Of a stretch of 64,000 bases of DNA, positions 8,132-15,350 are shown piece by piece. Within the stretch, counting starts at the first letter, position 1. Each line of letters starts with the position of its first letter. The position numbers and the translations under genes are program-made. The stretch comes from Dyadobacter endophyticus (GTDB lineage: Bacteria; Bacteroidota; Bacteroidia; Cytophagales; Spirosomataceae). The stretch is taken from assembly GCF_014641595.1 (NCBI RefSeq), contig NZ_BMIA01000004.1, forward strand, positions 434,001 to 498,000, in the 5' to 3' direction. The notes beneath the pieces were generated by a model. It made no database searches. It was given only the letters and a program-made list of their open reading frames with translations, and was not told the DNA's origin.

Positions 8132-8932
8132 ATGTCATCACTCATAGATCTTCTTAAAAAAACACATCACGCCGAGTGGGAGGCGACTCCCTCCTGGCAT
8201 GATGCCACAGCCTGGCTCGACGACCTGATCCACTTTCTTTTTCCCAGCAATAATTTGCCCAAAAAGACCTCTTATGAGGGTATTTTGAAGAAAACGCAGA
8301 TTGATCTTGAAAATATCCTGCTGAGTTACCTGGATCCCAAAAAGATAGCGATCGAGCAAAAAGTGGCCTCCTTTTACGACGAGCTGGAAACGATTTACAA
8401 AAACCTGCGGCTCGATGCCAGCAAAATCCATGAATACGATCCGGCAGCCACCAGTGTCAATGAAGTGATTGTTTCGTACCCCGGGTTTTACGCGATTGCC
8501 GTTTACCGCATTGCCAACTACCTGAGCGTGCTGCAAATTCCGGTGCTGCCGCGCATTCTCACGGAATATGCACACGGAAAAACGGGCGTCGATATTCATC
8601 CCGAAGCGACCATCGGCGTGCCATTCATGATCGACCACGGGACCGGCATTGTGATAGGCGCTACGTCGGTGATCGGAAGGAATGTGAGCATTTACCAGGG
8701 CGTGACTCTCGGTGCATTGCAGGTAGCCAAAGAGCTTTACAATACAAAACGCCACCCGACGGTAGGCGATAACGTCATTATTTACGCACGGACAACCGTC
8801 CTGGGAGGCGACACCGTCATTGGCGAAAACAGCGTCATAGGCGGCAGTGTTTTCCTCACCAAAAGCGTAGCGCCCAATTCCCAGGTGTTTAATACGCATC
8901 AGCTGCGGATTACGACCCGGGAGGACGGGTGA
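8132..8932 (+). CDS. Serine O-acetyltransferase (EpsC/CysE-like)
   Basis: 266 residues. The N-terminal 140 are helical, like the CysE N-terminal domain, and residues about 150-240 form a left-handed parallel beta-helix of hexapeptide repeats. Catalytic-type residues are visible: Asp168-His169 in MIDHGTGIVIGATSVIG, and KRHPTVGDNV further on. The enzyme makes O-acetylserine from serine and acetyl-CoA, the direct precursor of cysteine. It lies 15 bp after the cysteine desulfurase, so the operon contains both a step leading to cysteine and the enzyme that strips sulfur from it. A serine acetyltransferase is a known partner gene of Family 2A encapsulins. Confidence 0.9.
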   Translation: MSSLIDLLKKTHHAEWEATPSWHDATAWLDDLIHFLFPSNNLPKKTSYEGILKKTQIDLENILLSYLDPKKIAIEQKVASFYDELETIYKNLRLDASKIHEYDPAATSVNEVIVSYPGFYAIAVYRIANYLSVLQIPVLPRILTEYAHGKTGVDIHPEATIGVPFMIDHGTGIVIGATSVIGRNVSIYQGVTLGALQVAKELYNTKRHPTVGDNVIIYARTTVLGGDTVIGENSVIGGSVFLTKSVAPNSQVFNTHQLRITTREDG

Positions 8933-8970
8933 CGTCAGCGGTCATATTGCTTTTTTGCATAAATTGCTCC

Positions 8971-10935
8971 ATGCCCATCGACCGCAATACCATCAAACTC
9001 CTGAGAATCCCATTCTCGTTTTTCCTTGCGCCGCTGTTCCTGTTTGCGTACAGCCAGGCCGAGACGGTGGTGCACAGGCAGGCTTTATGGAGCTTTCTGA
9101 TCATCCATTTCCTCGTTTACCCTGCCAGCAATGGCTACAATAGCTATGTCGACCGCGACGAGGATAGCATAGGCGGGCTGGAAAAACCACCGCTTCCCAC
9201 CAGGAGCCTCTTTTACCTTACAATTTTTTTGGATGTCGCCGCAACCGTTCTGGCGCTGGTTTTCGTAAATACGTTGTTCGCGTTTTGCCTCGTACTTTAT
9301 ATCGGAGCGTCGCGCGCGTATAGTTCACGGCAGATCAGGCTGAAAAAGTATCCGGTCATGGGTTTTCTGACCGTTGTGATTTTTCAGGGGGCGTTTACCT
9401 ATTATATGTCGATAGCAGGAATTTCGGGCGGCGCGTTACGGCTCGATACGGCGAATATCTTCGTTTTACTAGGCTGCTCTTTCCAGATCGCGGGGGCATA
9501 TCCGCTCACGCAGGTGTACCAGCACGAGCAGGACCTGCGCGACGGCGTCGTTACTTTGAGCTACAAATTGGGCTATATTGGCACATTTGCCTTCACGGCG
9601 GCCATGTTTGTGCTCTGCAATGTGTTTTATTATTTGTACTTTACGACCAGGGAGCTGGGAATGATTTTTTACATCATCCAGGTGTTCTTTATCCCCATCG
9701 TGGCCTGGTTCGGAATATGGTTTTCGCTCGTTTGGAAAGATCACCGGCAGGCCAATTTCCGGAACACGATGCGGATGAACTGGGTAGCGGCGATTTGCAT
9801 GAATAGTTGTTTCATCGTTTTAATTATTATCAACAGAATTCCATTGAGTTATCTATCCTCTATTGAAACAGCCGTTCCCGAATATGGTTATGCACAGGAA
9901 ACGCTCACCGATTTCTACCTGCGGTCGACGGACGACCTGAATACCCGCCGCAAGATCCGGATCGTCGCCAGCAAAACAGGCATCGAAAAACGCTACTCTG
10001 TAATCTCCGATTTTGATAAAAACCCCGAGGAATTTGAGTTTTTCAACCGGAATGCCGCATTAATGCCCGAACCAACGCTTTCTGAGCGGATGCGGCTTTA
10101 TCAAAAGCACGCAACGGCCCTTTCGAGGAAGGCGATCGAGCAAATTCCCGGTTTTGAAACTAGTAAGAATCACATTACGCATTTGATCACCGTCACCTGC
10201 ACGGGGCTGTTCGCACCCGGGCTGGATGTGGAGCTTATGCGTGAGTTGAAGCTAAATCCGGCCATCGAGCGAAGCAGTGTCAATTTTATGGGTTGCAATG
10301 CGGCGATTTTAGCATTGAAAAATGCCGACGCGATCTGTAAGAGCCATGCGAACGCAAAGGTACTGGTCGTTTGTACGGAACTCTGCTCGATCCATTTCCA
10401 GAAGCGGTACAATGACGATTACCTGCTTTCCAATATGCTTTTCGGCGATGGCGCGGCTGCTTTGCTGGTATCCTCCCGGCCCGACGACCGCTATTTACAT
10501 GCCGTGAAGATCGACGGTTTCAATTCAATGGTGTTGCATAATGGTTATTCCGATATGGCCTGGCAGCTTTCGGAAACGGGTTTTATCATGAACTTATCGT
10601 CGTATGTGCCCGATCTGATCCGGGAGAACATCGGGCCGATGCTGAAAGCGGTGGGCCTGAAACCGGAAGATTACAAGCATTGGGCGGTACATCCCGGCGG
10701 AAAGCGGATTGTGGACGACTTCGCGGCGGCATTGGAACTGGACAAATGTCTGCTGGGCCCTACTTATGATGTGCTCAAAAATTATGGAAATATGTCGTCG
10801 CCTACTGTGCTGTTTGTCCTGAAAGAGGTGCTCGAAAAAGCCAAGCCCGAACACCTTGACAACCGCATTTTTACGGCCGCATTCGGTCCGGGGCTAAGCA
10901 TCGAAACCATGCAGTTGCGTTATGTTCAGGCATAG
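8971..10935 (+). CDS. UbiA prenyltransferase fused in frame to type III polyketide synthase
   Basis: A single frame with no stop. The ATG at 8971 (MPIDRNTIKLLRIPF) fits a UbiA start better than the GTG at 8929. Numbering from that GTG, residues 15 to about 303 are a UbiA-type membrane protein: the first metal motif NSYVDRDED (Asn71, Asp75, Asp79), a second acidic motif EQDLRDG, and about eight helices. Residues about 306-668 are a chalcone-synthase-like type III PKS: active-site Cys456 in SVNFMGCNAAI, FGDGAAALL, His588 in VHPGGKRIVD and Asn618 in NYGNMSSPT. No linker separates them, and codon 306 is a TTG (9844) that would give a normal stand-alone PKS start (SYLSSIETAVPEYGY), so two products are possible. 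The PKS part would condense malonyl-CoA on an acyl starter to a phenol or pyrone; UbiA would prenylate it. Confidence 0.88.
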   Translation: MPIDRNTIKLLRIPFSFFLAPLFLFAYSQAETVVHRQALWSFLIIHFLVYPASNGYNSYVDRDEDSIGGLEKPPLPTRSLFYLTIFLDVAATVLALVFVNTLFAFCLVLYIGASRAYSSRQIRLKKYPVMGFLTVVIFQGAFTYYMSIAGISGGALRLDTANIFVLLGCSFQIAGAYPLTQVYQHEQDLRDGVVTLSYKLGYIGTFAFTAAMFVLCNVFYYLYFTTRELGMIFYIIQVFFIPIVAWFGIWFSLVWKDHRQANFRNTMRMNWVAAICMNSCFIVLIIINRIPLSYLSSIETAVPEYGYAQETLTDFYLRSTDDLNTRRKIRIVASKTGIEKRYSVISDFDKNPEEFEFFNRNAALMPEPTLSERMRLYQKHATALSRKAIEQIPGFETSKNHITHLITVTCTGLFAPGLDVELMRELKLNPAIERSSVNFMGCNAAILALKNADAICKSHANAKVLVVCTELCSIHFQKRYNDDYLLSNMLFGDGAAALLVSSRPDDRYLHAVKIDGFNSMVLHNGYSDMAWQLSETGFIMNLSSYVPDLIRENIGPMLKAVGLKPEDYKHWAVHPGGKRIVDDFAAALELDKCLLGPTYDVLKNYGNMSSPTVLFVLKEVLEKAKPEHLDNRIFTAAFGPGLSIETMQLRYVQA

Positions 10936-11617
10936 GAGCCTGCAAAAGGAGCTGCTCGACAAGGACGACATTCCTTCGGCGGATCTTTTTCAAAACCTTC
11001 GCGAACTCGATTTTATCAACCACTGGCTGGGCGGCTACGCTATTTCGTTCGCAGCTTTAAAGCGCGTGCTGCAAAAAGGCAGGCGATATGTACTTGTCGA
11101 TATTGGCTGTGGGGGCGGGGATACCCTCAAACGTATTGCGGCCTGGAACAAAAAGGCAGGCTTCGACCTCGACCTGTACGGCGTCGACCTGAAACCCGAT
11201 TGCATTGCCTATGCCGAAGAAAATCTTGAAAGAAGCGGCGTAAGCCTCATTTGCGACGATTACCGGAATACCTACCGGCATTTACCCCAAGTCGATATTA
11301 TCCATGCCTGCCTCTTTTGCCACCACCTTACCCATGACGATCTCAAAGAACTGGTGCAATTTGCTTTGAGCAACAGGGCGGTTCTGGTTATCAACGACCT
11401 GGAACGAAATGCAGTGGCGCACTATTCGATCAAAATTTTGACAGGTCTTTTTTCAAAATCATATCTTGTAAAAAACGACGCGCCGCTTTCAGTTTTAAGA
11501 GGTTTTAAGAAGAAAGAATGGATCGATATATTGAAACAGTCGGGCGCCACTCGGTTTTCCGTGCGTAACAAATGGGCGTTCAGGCATGAGGTAATTGTTT
11601 ATGGAAACGCGGACTGA
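10922..11617 (+). CDS. Class I SAM-dependent methyltransferase
   Basis: 231 residues; the SAM-binding motif I is VDIGCGGGDTLKRI (about residues 58-71), followed by an acidic strand end in YGVDLKPDCIAYA and a motif near DVIHACLFCHHL-type sequence. It overlaps the end of the PKS frame by 14 bp and the next gene by 17 bp, so it belongs to the same transcript. Methylation of the phenolic product, on carbon or oxygen, is the most likely job, by analogy with type III PKS operons that contain a methyltransferase and an FAD hydroxylase. The substrate is not known. Confidence 0.85.
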   Translation: MFRHRSLQKELLDKDDIPSADLFQNLRELDFINHWLGGYAISFAALKRVLQKGRRYVLVDIGCGGGDTLKRIAAWNKKAGFDLDLYGVDLKPDCIAYAEENLERSGVSLICDDYRNTYRHLPQVDIIHACLFCHHLTHDDLKELVQFALSNRAVLVINDLERNAVAHYSIKILTGLFSKSYLVKNDAPLSVLRGFKKKEWIDILKQSGATRFSVRNKWAFRHEVIVYGNAD

Positions 11618-12740
11618 ACATTTTGAATGCGCGATCGTCGGCGGCGGGCTGGCGGGGCTTTGCCTGGCCATTCAGTTGGCGGACAAGGATATTTCGGTGG
11701 TCGTGTTTGAAAAAGGAAAATACCCTTTTCATAAGGTCTGCGGGGAGTACATTTCGATGGAAAGCTGGCCGTTTCTGGAAAGTCTGGGGCTGTCGCCGGG
11801 TAAACTCGCATTGCCTAAAATCGATAGCCTGGGCATTAGTTCCGATCGCGGTTTTATGTTAAATCATCATCTCGGAATGGGGGGCTTTGGGATCAGCCGG
11901 TACAGTCTCGATCATCAACTTTTTGAAATAGCCTCGCGCAAGGGCGTGCGCGTCGTGCAGGAATGCCGCGTTACGGATGTGCAGAGGAATGCCGGGGACG
12001 CTTTCCAAATCCGTACATCCCGGGGCGATTTTACTTCAAAAATAGTTTGTGGAAGTTACGGCAAATACGCGCCGCAATTTATCCATCTTGACGAAAGCAA
12101 TGCGCCAGATGCAGATAGCCAGAATTATATTGGTGTTAAATACCATATCAAAACCGATTTTCCGGCCAACCGAATTGAACTGCACAATTTTAACGACGGC
12201 TACTGCGGTATTTCCAAGGTGGATCGTGACTGGTATTGTCTCTGTTATCTCACCACCGCCCGGAATCTGATTGAAAATGGTAAGGACGTAAAGCAAATGG
12301 AGGAAGCAGTTTTATTCCAAAACCCATTTTTGAAACACTACTTTAAAAATTCCGACTTTGTAAATGCGCAGCCACTGGTGATCAGTAATGTGCAGTTCAG
12401 CAAAAAACAAACCGATTCAAATGGTATTTTCCTCCTTGGCGATGCGGCTGGCTCCATTACGCCGCTTTGTGGGAATGGCATGAGCATGGGAATGAGGGCT
12501 TCCAAGCTGCTTGCCGGGCAGCTGATTTTGCTATTTAATGCAAAACAAACGCATGAATCGGCTTTGCAGAACTATCAGCGCGTGTGGAATGCCGAATTCG
12601 GAACGCGGATCAAAGCCGGTTATCATCTGCAAAAGCTTTTTGGTAAAAGCCGCACGACCGATTTTGCATTAAAATTCCTTGATCAATCCCCCTGGCTTAC
12701 TTCAAAGCTGGTTTCACTTACGCACGGGGAGATTTTCTGA
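11601..12740 (+). CDS. FAD-dependent oxidoreductase, PKS-cluster tailoring enzyme
   Basis: 379 residues from the ATG at 11601; a TTG two codons earlier is less likely. The N-terminus carries the FAD dinucleotide motif AIVGGGLAGLCLAIQLA, then FEKGKYPFHKVCGEYIS. Near residue 280 there is the second FAD motif LLGDAAGSITPLCGNGMSMG. This layout is shared by aromatic-ring monooxygenases and geranylgeranyl-reductase-like enzymes. In type III PKS clusters the corresponding enzyme hydroxylates the resorcinol ring to a quinone precursor; reduction of a prenyl chain is the alternative because a UbiA domain is encoded next door. Its 3' end overlaps the lycopene cyclase gene, read in the opposite direction, by 27 bp. 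Confidence 0.85.
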   Translation: METRTEHFECAIVGGGLAGLCLAIQLADKDISVVVFEKGKYPFHKVCGEYISMESWPFLESLGLSPGKLALPKIDSLGISSDRGFMLNHHLGMGGFGISRYSLDHQLFEIASRKGVRVVQECRVTDVQRNAGDAFQIRTSRGDFTSKIVCGSYGKYAPQFIHLDESNAPDADSQNYIGVKYHIKTDFPANRIELHNFNDGYCGISKVDRDWYCLCYLTTARNLIENGKDVKQMEEAVLFQNPFLKHYFKNSDFVNAQPLVISNVQFSKKQTDSNGIFLLGDAAGSITPLCGNGMSMGMRASKLLAGQLILLFNAKQTHESALQNYQRVWNAEFGTRIKAGYHLQKLFGKSRTTDFALKFLDQSPWLTSKLVSLTHGEIF

Positions 12741-13436
12741 GGCCGACTGCCGGACCTCCGATTTTTGGAGGAAAACCTCGAAGAGAAATGCATTCAGGAG
12801 CAATAGCAGCATTCCGTAGAAAACATCTTCAATGGGAATAGTGAGGAAGCGGACGCCAAGATTTTCCGCATTATTATACCATACAACCGGCTTTTCCGGG
12901 CCCGTGCCGGTAAGGATACCATTGACAATCACGAACGGAATAAGCAGGAACTGGTGCGAATAATAGAATAACCCGAGCCATTTCGGTTTGGCTTGCCATT
13001 TTAAATAGATCAGAAAAATGGCCAGCCAGCTCATTGCAGACGAGGTATAGTAGCGGCCGGCGCCTGCAAGGCCGAGAATCAGGCAAAGACCAATAAAAAT
13101 CCAGGTAACAATTTGCTCCGCTTTTAAATGCAAATGCCCCTTCCACAGCCTGAAACAGTAGTAGGTAAACATGCAGGCATACGGAATGCAAATGAAAAAC
13201 AACAGCTCCTCAATCGGCAAACCGAACAGCCCGACGTCGGTGATATATTCTGGCGTAAAGCCCCAGACGCCGATCCTGGTAAAATAGCTGTCCCAAACGA
13301 TAAACGGGACCGACGAAATCAATATGGCCGGCCACAATGCCTTCCAATGTTTGTACAGCCGGATTTTGGGGTGGAAAGAGGCGAGGAGCGGCACGGAAAT
13401 GGCGCCCAGGTCGACCAATAGGTAAAGCAGTTTCAT
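12714..13436 (-). CDS. Lycopene beta-cyclase, CrtYcd-type membrane protein
   Basis: 240 residues with about six to seven membrane helices. Two repeats each carry the family's P-x-E signature: GLPIEELLFFICIPY in the first half and TIPIEDVFYGMLLLL in the second, so both subunits of the heterodimeric actinobacterial cyclase are joined in one chain. WDSYFTRIGVWGF and the TGTGPEKPVVWYNN segment also match the family. It converts lycopene to beta-carotene in the inner membrane. It is the last gene of the merR-crtI-crtB-idi-crtZ operon and overlaps crtZ by 4 bp. No terminator is seen at its end, where it runs 27 bp into the convergent FAD gene. Confidence 0.88.
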   Translation of the reverse strand: MKLLYLLVDLGAISVPLLASFHPKIRLYKHWKALWPAILISSVPFIVWDSYFTRIGVWGFTPEYITDVGLFGLPIEELLFFICIPYACMFTYYCFRLWKGHLHLKAEQIVTWIFIGLCLILGLAGAGRYYTSSAMSWLAIFLIYLKWQAKPKWLGLFYYSHQFLLIPFVIVNGILTGTGPEKPVVWYNNAENLGVRFLTIPIEDVFYGMLLLLLNAFLFEVFLQKSEVRQSASENLPVRK

Positions 13437-13906
13437 TTGGCGGTCGCTTTTTGGGCTTCGCGGAAATATCTAAGCGGTACCCACAGCATCCCGAAGCATT
13501 CGCCGCCGTGCTTACCGAGGTGTTTATGGTGCATTTTATGCGCCCGGCGGATGGCTTTCAGGTAAATCGACTCGCTGTTCCTGAAAATCTTGAACCGCTG
13601 GTGGATAAACACATCGTGGACGAGAAAATAGGTGAATCCGTAAATGGTAATGCCCAGCCCGATCCAGAAGAGGTAATTGAAACCCGCGTCCAGCCCGAGC
13701 CAGAGGCAAGTAATGCCGGGCGTGGCGAAGATCACGAAGAAGTAATCATTCTTCTCAAAAAAGTCACTGTCGTCGCGCTGGTGGTGGTCGTGATGCAACG
13801 ACCATAATAGTCCGTGCATCAGGTATTTATGCGCCAGCCAGGCCACGCATTCCATGGCCACGAATGCAGCCAGGGTAATCAGAACGTCGGGTATCCAATG
13901 TAGCAT
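13433..13906 (-). CDS. crtZ: Beta-carotene hydroxylase
   Basis: 157 residues, a normal CrtZ of the fatty-acid-hydroxylase superfamily. All four histidine motifs of the diiron centre are present: HKYLMH, HHDHH, HDVFIH and HKMHHKH. Four membrane helices surround them. The enzyme adds hydroxyl groups to C3 and C3' of the beta-rings, turning beta-carotene into zeaxanthin. It lies between idi and the cyclase in the carotenoid operon, overlapping the cyclase start by 4 bp. With no CrtW ketolase in the window, zeaxanthin is the predicted end product of this operon. Confidence 0.92.
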   Translation of the reverse strand: MLHWIPDVLITLAAFVAMECVAWLAHKYLMHGLLWSLHHDHHQRDDSDFFEKNDYFFVIFATPGITCLWLGLDAGFNYLFWIGLGITIYGFTYFLVHDVFIHQRFKIFRNSESIYLKAIRRAHKMHHKHLGKHGGECFGMLWVPLRYFREAQKATAK

Positions 13907-13934
13907 CCTGCTGTTGTTGAAATGTTCCGTTCGG

Positions 13935-14450
13935 TCAGCTTTCGATTCTGTGCACGATCACCGGCATGCAGATCTTGAACCATTCGGTATAGGCATGCGG
14001 GTTTTGCGCTATATCGGCTTGTATTTCGGGTATTGTCAGGTATTTAAACTCGCTGGCTTCGGCCGTGTTTATTTTAGGTACGTCATCCGTAACGCCGTAA
14101 AACACATGGTCGAGCTCGTTCTCTGTCAGTCCGTTTTCCAGATCGGCGCGGTATTGAAAGGTGTACAAAAATTCAAGGTCCGTTACGATGCCCATTTCCT
14201 CGCGCAGGCGTCGCACAGCGCCGTCGTGCACGGGTTCGTCCGGTAGCGGGTGGCTGCAACAGGTATTGGACCACAAGCCCTCCGAGTGATACTTGCCGAA
14301 TGCCCGCCTTTGCAGCAGCATTTCGTCTTTTGAATTAAAAATAAATACCGAAAATGCGCGGTGTAGCACGCCTTTCTCGTGGGCTTCCAGCTTGGGCATC
14401 AGGCCAATGGCTTCGTCGTTTTCCGTTACAAGCACAACTTGGTCGTTCAT
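13935..14450 (-). CDS. idi: Isopentenyl-diphosphate delta-isomerase, type I
   Basis: 171 residues with the Nudix-type fold of type I isomerases. The catalytic cysteine lies in WSNTCCSHP, and the metal-binding glutamates lie in RRLREEMGI and in the C-terminal TENELDHVFYG segment. It interconverts IPP and DMAPP, balancing the two precursors for phytoene. It sits between crtB (61 bp upstream) and crtZ (28 bp downstream) on the same strand, so its isomerase supply is tied to carotenoid production. Confidence 0.93.
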   Translation of the reverse strand: MNDQVVLVTENDEAIGLMPKLEAHEKGVLHRAFSVFIFNSKDEMLLQRRAFGKYHSEGLWSNTCCSHPLPDEPVHDGAVRRLREEMGIVTDLEFLYTFQYRADLENGLTENELDHVFYGVTDDVPKINTAEASEFKYLTIPEIQADIAQNPHAYTEWFKICMPVIVHRIES

Positions 14451-14510
14451 AGGATGGTGGGTTTCAGGTTTTGCATGGTGGGTGGATTCTTCCCCTACAA
14501 CACAAAAACG

Positions 14511-15347
14511 TCATAAAAGGTCAAACTGGTGCCTCAGCAACGACCTAAACATCAGCCCGAACTTATCGATATCCGGAATTCGTATCCGCGCATCCATCAC
14601 TTTTTCCGGAGGCGTCTCTTTGATTCTTAAAAACAATTTTTTGTAATAATAATAGGCCAGGTACACCCCTCTGCGCGAGCTCGCGGGTAGGCGGCGGATG
14701 CCCGTGAGTGCGTCTTCGAAATCCGCCTCGATCTCCTGCTGGATCTTCACCTTGTCGGCATAGGAAAAATGATTGAAGTTTACACCCGGGAAATAAGTCC
14801 GGCCGAGCGTCTGATAATCGGCTCTCAGGTCGCGCAGGAAGTTTACTTTCTGAAAAGCGGCGCCGAGTTTCATGGCATATGGTTTTAATGAATCGTACAA
14901 TGCAGTATCATTTTCCGTAAAAACACGCAGGCACATCAGGCCCACCACCTCTGCCGAGCCGAGCACATATTCCTGATAGGAGTCCTGCGTGTGTTCCTTT
15001 TTGAGCAAATCCATTTCCATGCTCTTCAAAAACGTGTCTATAAGCTCCCATTCGATCCGGTAGGTATGCACCACATGCTGGAAGCTGTTCAATATGGGGT
15101 TAATGCTGATCCGCTCGCGGATGGCGTCCCGCGTTTCCTTGCGGATTCGCGCCATCATTACCTGCTGGTCGTACCCGTGAAAGCTGTCTACGATCTCGTC
15201 TGCGAGCCGTACAAATCCGTAAATCCCGTAAATGGCCCTATGCAATGCCGGTTTCAGAAAATAGATGCCCAGTGAAAACGAGGTGCTGTACAATTGCGTG
15301 GTTTTCTTGCTGCACGATGCCGATAACTCATCGAAAAGGCTCTTCAT
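14511..15347 (-). CDS. crtB: Phytoene synthase
   Basis: 278 residues, a squalene/phytoene synthase-family protein. The two aspartate-rich motifs are clear: RLADEIVDSFHG near residue 50 and NFLRDLRADYQTLGRTYFP near residue 165. The enzyme condenses two geranylgeranyl diphosphates into phytoene. It follows crtI by 3 bp. No geranylgeranyl diphosphate synthase gene is present in the window, so its substrate must come from elsewhere in the genome. Confidence 0.94.
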   Translation of the reverse strand: MKSLFDELSASCSKKTTQLYSTSFSLGIYFLKPALHRAIYGIYGFVRLADEIVDSFHGYDQQVMMARIRKETRDAIRERISINPILNSFQHVVHTYRIEWELIDTFLKSMEMDLLKKEHTQDSYQEYVLGSAEVVGLMCLRVFTENDTALYDSLKPYAMKLGAAFQKVNFLRDLRADYQTLGRTYFPGVNFNHFSYADKVKIQQEIEADFEDALTGIRRLPASSRRGVYLAYYYYKKLFLRIKETPPEKVMDARIRIPDIDKFGLMFRSLLRHQFDLL

Positions 15348-15350
15348 AAC

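Noticed and set aside
8138..8899. 253-codon minus-strand frame opposite the serine acetyltransferase
   Set aside because: Antisense shadow of a well-supported hexapeptide-repeat gene; no family features.
8929..8970. GTG start for the UbiA-PKS gene giving 14 extra residues
   Set aside because: The ATG at 8971 opens with the usual UbiA N-terminus; the extra residues look random, although the GTG overlap with the preceding stop is tempting.
9820..9870. Suspected frameshift joining UbiA and PKS genes artificially
   Set aside because: Both domains are intact and in the same frame with no residue loss; a missing stop codon alone would explain the fusion, so it is reported as real with a caution.
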